Source of the DNA: Cyclobacteriaceae bacterium
GTDB taxonomy: Bacteria > Bacteroidota > Bacteroidia > Cytophagales > Cyclobacteriaceae
Length of the DNA stretch: 45,869 nucleotides
Direction: 5' to 3'
Assembly (NCBI GenBank): GCA_020832375.1
Contig: JAFIEW010000020.1
Span: 1 to 45,869 of the forward strand
The notes beneath the pieces were generated by a model. The model saw only the letters and a program-made list of their open reading frames with translations, was not told the DNA's origin and made no database searches. The first letter of the stretch is position 1, and each line of letters begins with the position of its first letter. Both the position numbers and the translations under genes were made by a program. Below, piece by piece: positions 37,561-45,869 of this stretch.

Positions 37561-38883
37561 ATGACGAAGTTTTTCACTACAATTCGGAACATATTCTCGA
37601 TAGATGAACTAAGAGATAGGATTTTAGCCACAATTGGTTTTCTTATTATCTTTCGATTCGGTTCATTTGTAACTTTACCTGGTATTGATCCAGATAAACT
37701 AACAGGATCTTCCGAAGGTATTTTAGGACTTCTTGATACATTTTTAGGAGGGGCATTTTCCAATGCCTCTGTTTTTGCTTTGGGTATAATGCCTTATATT
37801 TCTGCTTCTATTGTGATTCAGTTACTTACTGTTGCTGTTCCTTATTTTCAGAAATTGCAAAAAGAAGGTGATTCAGGAAGAAAGAAAATAACCCAAATTA
37901 CTCGTGTATTAACTATAGCAATCACTCTAGCTCAGTCTGTAGGATTTATTACTGCTACTATACCTAGTGAGGCGATTCTTATAGATGGTACTTTATTTAC
38001 TCTTTCTTCTATGGTAATTCTAACCGCAGGTACAATATTCTGTATGTGGTTAGGAGAAAGAATTACAGAGAAGGGTATAGGAAATGGTATATCAATGCTT
38101 ATTATGATTGGTATTATCTCACGTTTCCCATTCGCCATAAGAAACGAAGTTTTGTCTAAAGGTTTAGATGGAGCATTATTGTTAGTGTTAGAGGGTGTCA
38201 TGCTATTCTTTGTGGTGGTAGCTGTTGTGGCATTAACTCAGGCCGTTAGAAAAGTTCCTATTCAATATGCCAAACAAGTTGCAGGTAATAAAGTATATGG
38301 TGGACAAAGACAGTATTTACCACTTAAAGTCAATGCTAGTGGTGTTATGCCTATAATCTTTGCTCAATCATTAATGTTTTTACCAGCATTAGTTGCTACC
38401 TATTGGGCAGATACTTCAGATATGGCTGCAAGTGTAGGAAGTACTTTTAGCGATTTTACTTCTTGGCAGTATAATTTAGTCTTCGGTATTCTTGTAGTAG
38501 TCTTTACCTTCTTTTATACTGCCATAACTGTAAATCCTTCGCAAATTGCAGATGATTTAAAGAGAAATGGCGGATTCATTCCTGGAATTAAGCCAGGAAA
38601 AGATACTGGTGACTACATCGATAATATACTTAGTAGAATTACTTTGCCAGGATCTATTTTCTTAGCAATTGTAGCGATCATGCCAGCTTTTGCCAATTTG
38701 GCAGGTGTAGACATGGAGTTTAGCCAATTCTTTGGTGGTACTTCATTATTAATTATGGTTGGTGTAATCCTTGATACTTTAAGGCAAATAGAGAGCTATT
38801 TACTTATGCGAAAGTATGAGGGGATGATGAAATCTGGTAAAATTAAAGGAAGATCTCAGAATACTGTTGGCGCTAGTCTATGA
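37561..38883 (+). CDS. secY: Preprotein translocase subunit SecY
   Basis: 440 residues with the ten membrane segments expected for the Sec channel. FVTLPGIDP (first periplasmic part), the region ALGIMPYISASIVIQLL (segment 2b), LWLGERITEKGIGNGIS-type sequence (about 161-177) and the cytosolic loop NPSQIADDLKRNGGFIPGIKPGKDT are conserved. Its stop overlaps map by 4 bases (ATGA). Partner secE is encoded at 13277. Confidence 0.98.
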   Translation: MTKFFTTIRNIFSIDELRDRILATIGFLIIFRFGSFVTLPGIDPDKLTGSSEGILGLLDTFLGGAFSNASVFALGIMPYISASIVIQLLTVAVPYFQKLQKEGDSGRKKITQITRVLTIAITLAQSVGFITATIPSEAILIDGTLFTLSSMVILTAGTIFCMWLGERITEKGIGNGISMLIMIGIISRFPFAIRNEVLSKGLDGALLLVLEGVMLFFVVVAVVALTQAVRKVPIQYAKQVAGNKVYGGQRQYLPLKVNASGVMPIIFAQSLMFLPALVATYWADTSDMAASVGSTFSDFTSWQYNLVFGILVVVFTFFYTAITVNPSQIADDLKRNGGFIPGIKPGKDTGDYIDNILSRITLPGSIFLAIVAIMPAFANLAGVDMEFSQFFGGTSLLIMVGVILDTLRQIESYLLMRKYEGMMKSGKIKGRSQNTVGASL

Positions 38884-39656
38884 TTCATTTAAAGACTCGT
38901 GAAGAAATAGATAGGATTAAAGAGAGTGCCGGTATCTTGAATCGTGCGCATGGTGAGGTCGCTAAGCGTGTTGAACCAGGCGTAAAAACTGAGGTACTTG
39001 ATAAGATTGCTGAAGAATACATCAGAGATAACGGCGGGATGCCTTCCTTCAAAGGGTATCAGGGTTTTCCTGCTTCTTTGTGCATAAGTGTGAACGAAAA
39101 CGTTGTTCATGGCTTTCCTAGTAAATACGAATTGAAGGATGGAGATATTATTTCCATTGACTGTGGAGTATTTTATAATGGTTTTCATAGTGATTGCGCT
39201 TATACTTATCCAATAGGCAAAGTTTCTGATGAGGTTCTTAGTTTGTTAATTGCTACTAGAGCCTCTTTGTATGAAGGTATCTCTTTTGCTAGACAGGGTA
39301 ATAGGATTGGCGATATCGGTTATACAATACAGCAGTATGCCGAAGAGAGAGGGTACACTGTTGTAAGGGAACTTGTTGGGCATGGTGTAGGTAAAAATTT
39401 ACATGAAAGTCCAGAAGTACCCAACTACGGTAAACGAGGAAGAGGACCTAAATTGAAAGCAGGTATGGTTTTAGCGATAGAACCAATGATTAATTTGGGT
39501 CAAAGAAATATAGTTCAGGAATCTGACGGTTGGACTATTCGTACTAAGGATCGGTTACCTTCGGCTCATTTCGAGCATACTGTAGCTATTACAGAGACAG
39601 GTGATGCGGAAATTTTAACGAGTCATCAATTTATAGAAGAGGTTTTTAAATTTTAA
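38880..39656 (+). CDS. map: Methionine aminopeptidase, type I
   Basis: 258 residues. Removes the N-terminal Met from new proteins. The pita-bread fold metal ligands are visible: Asp in [15 protein letters not shown] (two), His in [11 protein letters not shown], Glu in LAIEPM and Glu in AHFEHTVAI. No N-terminal zinc finger, thus the short bacterial type. ATGA overlap with secY. Confidence 0.98.
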   Translation: MIHLKTREEIDRIKESAGILNRAHGEVAKRVEPGVKTEVLDKIAEEYIRDNGGMPSFKGYQGFPASLCISVNENVVHGFPSKYELKDGDIISIDCGVFYNGFHSDCAYTYPIGKVSDEVLSLLIATRASLYEGISFARQGNRIGDIGYTIQQYAEERGYTVVRELVGHGVGKNLHESPEVPNYGKRGRGPKLKAGMVLAIEPMINLGQRNIVQESDGWTIRTKDRLPSAHFEHTVAITETGDAEILTSHQFIEEVFKF

Positions 39657-39657
39657 T

Positions 39658-39876
39658 ATGGCTAAGCAATCATCAATAGAGCAAGACGGCACAATTGTGG
39701 AGGCATTAAGTAATGCAATGTTTCGTGTGGAGCTTGAAAATGGGCATCAGATTATAGCTCATATTAGTGGGAAGATGCGTATGAACTATATCAAGATTTT
39801 ACCTGGTGATAAGGTAAAACTTGAGATGAGTCCTTATGATCTTTCAAAGGGTAGAATAGTTTATAGATATAAATAA
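39658..39876 (+). CDS. infA: Translation initiation factor IF-1
   Basis: 72 residues, standard length. A single S1/OB-fold domain: [48 protein letters not shown]. It blocks the 30S A site during initiation. 1 base after map, 11 before rpmJ. Confidence 0.98.
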   Translation: MAKQSSIEQDGTIVEALSNAMFRVELENGHQIIAHISGKMRMNYIKILPGDKVKLEMSPYDLSKGRIVYRYK

Positions 39877-39887
39877 AAAATTTGATC

Positions 39888-40004
39888 ATGAAGGTTAAAG
39901 CATCAGTAAAAAAACGGAGTGCCGAGTGTAAGGTAGTTCGTCGTAACGGAAAAGTTTACGTTATAAATAAGAAAAATCCAAGGTTCAAACAAAGACAAGG
40001 TTAA
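39888..40004 (+). CDS. rpmJ: 50S ribosomal protein L36, zinc-free type
   Basis: 38 residues: begins [19 protein letters not shown] and ends [12 protein letters not shown]. Classical bL36 has a C-C-C-H zinc site; only one Cys remains and the His is replaced, so it is the zinc-independent form. ATG at 39888, TAA ends at 40004, three bases before rpsM. Confidence 0.97.
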   Translation: MKVKASVKKRSAECKVVRRNGKVYVINKKNPRFKQRQG

Positions 40005-40007
40005 AAC

Positions 40008-40385
40008 ATGGCAAGAATTGCAGGTGTTGATATACCGGATAACAAAAGAGGAGAAATTAGCTTAACTTATATTTTCGGGATCGGAAAGAGTTCAGCTCAA
40101 TTAATCCTTGATAAGGCCGGTGTTGACAGAAACAAAAAAGTTGTAGAGTGGACAGATGATGAGTCTACCTCAATACGAAATGTTATTACGGAGGAGTACA
40201 AAGTAGAAGGAGTACTCAAATCAGAGGTTCAAATGAATATCAAGCGATTGATGGACATTGGATGTTACAGAGGTTTGCGTCATAGAAGAGGTCTGCCTGT
40301 AAGAGGTCAGAATACTAAAAATAACGCCAGAACTCGTAAAGGTAGAAGGAAAACTGTTGCCAATAAGAAAAAGGCTGTTAAATAG
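40008..40385 (+). CDS. rpsM: 30S ribosomal protein S13
   Basis: 125 residues. uS13 forms head bridges to the 50S and touches P-site t[29 protein letters not shown], split here as [17 protein letters not shown] and YIFGIG, plus [19 protein letters not shown] are diagnostic. The basic C-terminal tail is complete. Confidence 0.98.
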   Translation: MARIAGVDIPDNKRGEISLTYIFGIGKSSAQLILDKAGVDRNKKVVEWTDDESTSIRNVITEEYKVEGVLKSEVQMNIKRLMDIGCYRGLRHRRGLPVRGQNTKNNARTRKGRRKTVANKKKAVK

Positions 40386-40397
40386 GATTAATTAGAT

Positions 40398-40790
40398 ATG
40401 GCTCAAAAGAGATCAGAAAAAGCAAAGAAGAGAAACGTTATTGTAGATGCAAATGGCCAAGCCCACATTAAAGCATCCTTTAACAATATTATTATTTCTC
40501 TTACAAATAGCGCCGGAGAAGTTATAGCATGGGCTTCTGCGGGTAAGATGGGTTTTAAAGGTAGTAAAAAGAATACTCCGTACGCTGCACAAACTGCTGC
40601 CGCCGAGTGCGCAAAAACCGCCTATGACCTTGGATTACGTAAAGTGGAAGTTTTTGTAAAAGGGCCGGGTGCAGGTAGAGAATCTGCCATTCGTACGATT
40701 CAAAATTCTGGTATTGATGTAACGTCAATCAGGGATGTTACTCCCCTTCCACATAATGGGTGTAGACCACCAAAGAGAAGAAGAGTATAA
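40398..40790 (+). CDS. rpsK: 30S ribosomal protein S11
   Basis: 130 residues. uS11 lies on the 30S platform by the E site and mRNA exit. [35 protein letters not shown] and the conserved C-terminus [12 protein letters not shown] are present. Confidence 0.98.
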   Translation: MAQKRSEKAKKRNVIVDANGQAHIKASFNNIIISLTNSAGEVIAWASAGKMGFKGSKKNTPYAAQTAAAECAKTAYDLGLRKVEVFVKGPGAGRESAIRTIQNSGIDVTSIRDVTPLPHNGCRPPKRRRV

Positions 40791-40809
40791 TTTAAAATCG
40801 AATTAAGAA

Positions 40810-41415
40810 ATGGCTAGATATACAGGTCCTAAGACCAAAATTGCAAGACGTTTTAATGAACCAATTTTTGGACCAGACAAAACGTTACAAAAGAAAAGCT
40901 ATCCTCCTGGACAGCATGGAAGAGGAAGAAGAAAAAAGCAATCTGAATATGCAATCCAATTGCAGGCTAAACAAAAAGCCAAATACACTTACGGTGTATT
41001 AGAAAAGCAATTTAGAAATATATTTAAAGAGGCTAATAGAAGATCTGGTATCACAGGTACCCTACTTCTTCAATTACTTGAAGCTAGATTAGATAATACC
41101 GTTTTTAGATTAGGTATTGCCCCGTCAAGAAGAGCTGCTCGCCAGTTAGTTACTCATAAGCATATAAGGGTAAACGGTAACGTAGTTAATATACCATCGT
41201 ATAGGTTGAAAGCTGGCGATGTTATCTCAGTAAGAGAAAAGTCTAAATCCTTAGAGCTAATTACTGACTCACTTGCTGCGAAGAAAAGTAGAAAGTACAC
41301 TTGGCTAGAGTGGGATGATGCTGAATACACTGGTAAATTTGTAACTTATCCTGAAAGAGAGGACATTCCAGAGAATATTCAGGAACAGCTAATTGTCGAG
41401 CTTTACTCTAAATAA
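40810..41415 (+). CDS. rpsD: 30S ribosomal protein S4, zinc-free type
   Basis: 201 residues. uS4 nucleates 30S body assembly; in E. coli it represses the alpha operon. The S4 RNA-binding domain is in [20 protein letters not shown] (about 94-113) and [20 protein letters not shown]. The protein has no cysteine, so it lacks the N-terminal zinc knuckle found in some uS4. Confidence 0.98.
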   Translation: MARYTGPKTKIARRFNEPIFGPDKTLQKKSYPPGQHGRGRRKKQSEYAIQLQAKQKAKYTYGVLEKQFRNIFKEANRRSGITGTLLLQLLEARLDNTVFRLGIAPSRRAARQLVTHKHIRVNGNVVNIPSYRLKAGDVISVREKSKSLELITDSLAAKKSRKYTWLEWDDAEYTGKFVTYPEREDIPENIQEQLIVELYSK

Positions 41416-41440
41416 AATTTTCAATTTAAAATTACCCACT

Positions 41441-42430
41441 ATGTCTATTCTTGCATTTCAAATGCCCGAAAAGGTCGTCATGGAAAAGGCTGATGATTTT
41501 CATGGTCTTTTCACGTTTAAACCTTTGGAAAAAGGGTATGGTGTAACAATAGGGAATGCACTAAGAAGAATTTTACTTTCTTCCTTGGAGGGTTACGCAA
41601 TTACTTCAATCAAGGTACCTGGAGTTTTGCATGAATTTTCTACGATTGAAGGTGTGGTCGAGGATTTATCTGAGATCATTCTTAATCTTAAAGGTGTGCG
41701 TTTCAAGAAAGTTGCAGATACAATCGATAATAGTATCATTGTGACGGTAAAAGGCCAATCTCAGTTTAAAGCTGGTGATATATCTAAATTCACCAATACT
41801 TTTGAGGTCCTTAATCCTGAACATGTGATCTGTAATATTGATGATACTAAAAGCTTTGAGATTGAACTTACGGTCGATAAAGGTCGCGGATATGTTTCTT
41901 CTGAAGAAAATAAAGATGCCGACCGACCAGTAGGTGTTCTTGCGATAGACTCGATTTTTACGCCAATTAAAAACGTAAAATACAAAGTTGAAAATACTAG
42001 GGTTGAGCAAAAAACAGATTTTGAAAAGCTTATTCTTGATATAGAAACCGACGGTTCTATACATCCCGAGGTTGCACTTAAAGGTGCTGCAAATATTTTG
42101 ATCAAACACTTCATGTTATTCTCTGATCAAAATATCGTCCTTGAGACTGCTGAGTCTCAAGAGCCTGAGCAGGTAGATGAGGAGATGCTTCACATGAGAA
42201 AGCTTCTCAAAACTAATCTTGCTGATTTAGATCTTTCAGTAAGAGCTTACAACTGTTTAAAAGCAGCTGATGTCAAAACATTGGGTGATCTTGCCAGTCT
42301 TGAAATTTCGGATATGATGAAATTTAGAAATTTTGGTAAGAAGTCACTTGCTGAATTGGAGCAGTTGATTGCCGAGAAAAATTTAACCTTTGGCATGGAT
42401 GTTTCTAAGTATAAATTGGATGAGGATTAA
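41441..42430 (+). CDS. rpoA: RNA polymerase subunit alpha
   Basis: 329 residues. The N-terminal domain (assembly; [21 protein letters not shown] near residues 26-46) and C-terminal domain ([22 protein letters not shown] and [13 protein letters not shown], about 263-320) are joined by an acidic linker. The frame is open back to 41393 inside rpsD; the ATG at 41441 is preferred because it follows rpsD by 25 bases and gives the family length and [12 protein letters not shown] start. Confidence 0.98.
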   Translation: MSILAFQMPEKVVMEKADDFHGLFTFKPLEKGYGVTIGNALRRILLSSLEGYAITSIKVPGVLHEFSTIEGVVEDLSEIILNLKGVRFKKVADTIDNSIIVTVKGQSQFKAGDISKFTNTFEVLNPEHVICNIDDTKSFEIELTVDKGRGYVSSEENKDADRPVGVLAIDSIFTPIKNVKYKVENTRVEQKTDFEKLILDIETDGSIHPEVALKGAANILIKHFMLFSDQNIVLETAESQEPEQVDEEMLHMRKLLKTNLADLDLSVRAYNCLKAADVKTLGDLASLEISDMMKFRNFGKKSLAELEQLIAEKNLTFGMDVSKYKLDED

Positions 42431-42435
42431 TTAAA

Positions 42436-42993
42436 ATGAGACACGGAAAGCGATTTAATCATCTTAGTCGAACTTCTTCCCACAGAAAGGCGATGCTTGC
42501 CAACATGGCATCCTCTCTTATCTTGCATAAGAGAATTACCACTTCTGTAGCGAAGGCCAAGGCTTTGAAAAAATATGTAGAACCTTTGATTACAAAGGCT
42601 AAGAATGATACTACTCATTCTAGAAGAATGGTTTTTTCTTATTTAAAGAAAAAAGAACCTGTACAGCACCTTTTTGATGAGGTTGCCGGTAAAATTGCTA
42701 ATCGTCCTGGTGGTTACACTCGGATTATTAGAATCGGACATCGATTGGGAGATAACGCTGAGTTATGTCTAATTGAATTGGTTGACTACAATGAAGTGTA
42801 TAATGCCAAAGCTGTTACGACAACTGAAGAAAGTCAACCTAAAAAGCGCACTAGAAGAGCTGGTAAGAAAAAAGCTGATGACGAGAGCGTTGAAACAAAA
42901 GCTGATACTTCAGCTGCTAGTTCAAAAACTGAAGAGCCTAATCCTGAAAAATCTGATAAGGCAGACTCTTCATCCGATGAGGATAAGAAATAA
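42436..42993 (+). CDS. rplQ: 50S ribosomal protein L17 with C-terminal tail
   Basis: 185 residues; the bL17 core is the first ~120 ([49 protein letters not shown], here as [18 protein letters not shown]). The last ~60 residues are low-complexity Lys/Glu/Ser/Asp sequence, probably disordered and exposed near the tunnel exit; such tails are common for bL17 of this phylum. Last r-protein gene of the cluster. Confidence 0.96.
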   Translation: MRHGKRFNHLSRTSSHRKAMLANMASSLILHKRITTSVAKAKALKKYVEPLITKAKNDTTHSRRMVFSYLKKKEPVQHLFDEVAGKIANRPGGYTRIIRIGHRLGDNAELCLIELVDYNEVYNAKAVTTTEESQPKKRTRRAGKKKADDESVETKADTSAASSKTEEPNPEKSDKADSSSDEDKK

Positions 42994-42998
42994 AATAC

Positions 42999-43025
42999 AA
43001 GGAGGTGTGATCACCTCCTTTTTTT
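42999..43025 (+). terminator. Terminator of the S10-spc-alpha unit (after rplQ)
   Basis: AAGGAGGTG (42999-43007) pairs with CACCTCCTT (43012-43020), loop TGAT, followed by T5. It starts 6 bases after the rplQ stop. The 3' part GATCACCTCCTTT (43009-43021) equals the conserved 3' end of 16S rRNA. Confidence 0.93.
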
Positions 43026-43040
43026 ATGCCCAATTGTTTT

Positions 43041-43048
43041 TACTTTTG
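43041..43048 (+). promoter_or_regulatory. Putative -7 element of carA promoter
   Basis: TACTTTTG, exact TAnnTTTG, 38 bases before the carA ATG. At the -33 position (about 43019-43021) lies TTT, part of the terminator T tract, instead of TTG, so the promoter is imperfect. Confidence 0.5.
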
Positions 43049-43086
43049 TATTTAAAATTTATTAGTAACCCCTTCGATTATTATTT

Positions 43087-44178
43087 ATGGCTACGAATGC
43101 TTATCTCTACTTAGAGGATGGAACGCTGTTTTCTGGTAAGGCAATTGGTAAAATTGGGAATACAGGAGGCGAATTGTGCTTTAACACTGGGATGACTGGA
43201 TATCAAGAGATTTATACTGACCCATCATATACCGGTCAGCTTATGGTAAATACAGCGCCTCATATTGGTAATTATGGTATTCGACACAGTGAACAAGAAT
43301 CCGATAGCCCCAAAGTTCATGGTATAATAATTAATGAATATTCTCATCGAGGGAGTAGAGCGCTTTCGGATATGGATCTTGGTAATTGGTTGCTTGAACA
43401 TAATATTGTTGGCATTACTGATATAGATACCAGGATGCTTGTGCGTCACATTCGTACTAAAGGCGCTATGAATGCGGTGATTAGTTCTGAAAGTGCGGAC
43501 TTAGACTTTTTATCCTCTTTACTTCGTGAGGTTGAAGACATGAAAGGCTTAGAACTTGCTAGCAGAGTCTGCACTTCCGACGTTTATTTTACTGGAGATC
43601 CTAGTGGTGTTCATATAGCGGTTTTAGATCTTGGAATAAAGAAAAGCATTTTAGATAATTTAGTTAAAAGAGGCTTCTACTGTCAAGTATTTCCCGCTAA
43701 GACTTCATTTGAAGAAATGAACCAATTTAAGCCATCGGGTTTTTTTATTAGTAATGGACCTGGTGACCCTGCTGCAACAGAATATGCAATTCATACTGTA
43801 AAGCAGATTTTAGATGCCGATTTACCGTTATTTGGAATTTGTTTAGGACACCAGCTACTGGGATTAGCCTTAGGCTTAAATACCTACAAGCTTCATCATG
43901 GTCACAGAGGTTGTAACCATCCAGTTCTAAATACAGTAACTGGGAAAGGAGAGATAACATCACAAAATCATGGGTTTGGGGTCTCAAAAGAAGAGATTGA
44001 ATCAAGTAGTTTGGTTTCTGTTACGCATATCAATCTGAATGACGGGACAGTAGAAGGATTCAAAGTAAATTCTAAGAGAGCATTTAGTGTTCAATTTCAC
44101 CCTGAGGCATCTCCTGGGCCTCATGATAGTCGGTATTTATTTGATGAGTTTTACGAAATGGTACTAACGGCAAAATAA
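43087..44178 (+). CDS. carA: Carbamoyl-phosphate synthase small subunit
   Basis: 363 residues. CarA is the glutaminase subunit that passes ammonia to CarB to make carbamoyl phosphate for pyrimidine and arginine synthesis. The N-terminal half has YLEDGTLFSGKAIG and FNTGMTGYQEI; the C-terminal class I amidotransferase domain has the triad C252 (GICLGHQ), H338 and E340 (FHPEA). carB is not in the window. It is downstream of rplQ behind a terminator and its own weak promoter. Confidence 0.97.
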   Translation: MATNAYLYLEDGTLFSGKAIGKIGNTGGELCFNTGMTGYQEIYTDPSYTGQLMVNTAPHIGNYGIRHSEQESDSPKVHGIIINEYSHRGSRALSDMDLGNWLLEHNIVGITDIDTRMLVRHIRTKGAMNAVISSESADLDFLSSLLREVEDMKGLELASRVCTSDVYFTGDPSGVHIAVLDLGIKKSILDNLVKRGFYCQVFPAKTSFEEMNQFKPSGFFISNGPGDPAATEYAIHTVKQILDADLPLFGICLGHQLLGLALGLNTYKLHHGHRGCNHPVLNTVTGKGEITSQNHGFGVSKEEIESSSLVSVTHINLNDGTVEGFKVNSKRAFSVQFHPEASPGPHDSRYLFDEFYEMVLTAK

Positions 44179-45622
<1,444 letters not shown>

Positions 45623-45798
45623 GGATCGCCTCTCAAGTATTTATGCAAACTATGCATTGGCATAGATAGTGCTTAATGCAATAGATATATTTTACTTCAT
45701 ATCACTAGCCGATGAATTTCTCATCGGCTATTTTTTTGACTCATTTTTTTTGACTCAATAAAGAACAGTTTGTATATTAAACGTAAGCATCCGATTAA
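45623..45798 (+). other. eno downstream region
   Basis: A small hairpin CTATGC/GCATAG (45650-45665) and the terminator at 45706-45737 are all that I see. No reading frame of note. Confidence 0.5.
45706..45737 (+). terminator. Terminator of eno
   Basis: TAGCCGATGA (45706-45715) pairs perfectly with TCATCGGCTA (45721-45730), loop ATTTC, followed by seven T residues. It lies 84 bases after the eno stop. Confidence 0.93.
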
Positions 45799-45869
45799 CT
45801 ACACCTCCAGCCTGTATTTAGGAGTTACTGTTTCTGTACTTCCTCCAGTTGCTTGGCAGTAGTTGATAA
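45799..45869 (-). CDS. Possible C-terminal end of a minus-strand gene (partial)
   Basis: On the minus strand a frame runs in from the window edge and stops at TAG (45799-45801), giving at least 22 residues ending in TETVTPKYRLEV. Its Thr/Gly/Ser-rich composition resembles the ends of secreted proteins of this phylum, but the piece is too short to identify. It would be convergent with eno. It could equally be non-coding. Confidence 0.22.
   Translation of the reverse strand, partial: INYCQATGGSTETVTPKYRLEV

Overview
The window is a chromosomal core region of a Bacteroidota bacterium, most likely a marine member of the Cytophagales or a close relative (the rank below phylum is an inference from gene order and protein style). 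Evidence for the phylum is direct: at least six intergenic gaps carry the Bacteroidota housekeeping promoter form TTG-N19/20-TAnnTTTG, nearly all genes lack a Shine-Dalgarno sequence, and rpoBC is followed by a DUF3467 gene. The DNA is AT-rich and I see no insertion sequence, phage gene, CRISPR array or rRNA gene.

Layout. Positions 1-11322 hold ordinary housekeeping and envelope genes on both strands: a small membrane protein (-), a large TamB-family protein with a TTG start (+), a 447-base gap with several stem-loops, a SAM methyltransferase with an unusually strong Shine-Dalgarno (+), the pyrH-frr pair (-), a biotin carrier protein (-) and an M1-family metallopeptidase (+).

From 11337 to 43025 everything is on the plus strand and forms one nearly continuous translation/transcription super-cluster. 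It has four blocks: (a) tandem promoters, tRNA-Tyr, tRNA-Gly, tRNA-Thr, tuf; (b) tRNA-Trp, secE, nusG, rplKAJL, rpoBC, DUF3467; (c) rpsL, rpsG, fusA, rpsJ; (d) the S10-spc-alpha cluster from rplC to rplQ, including secY, map, infA and rpoA. The blocks are separated by intrinsic terminators and restarted by recognisable promoters, and in three cases the terminator and the next promoter share DNA. An additional promoter sits inside the spc part just before rpsH. carA and eno follow, then a strong terminator and the edge of what may be a minus-strand gene.

The genes make ribosomes (about 30 r-proteins), RNA polymerase core subunits, elongation and initiation factors, ribosome recycling factor, the Sec translocon and N-terminal Met removal, with four tRNAs. 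I found no clearly new biological system. The most interesting leads are regulatory: a possible structured RNA at 5556-5690, a strong Shine-Dalgarno in a lineage that rarely uses it, a terminator that reproduces the 3' tail of 16S rRNA, nested terminator/promoter punctuation, and undescribed-looking leader hairpins before tamB, tuf, rpoB and rplC.
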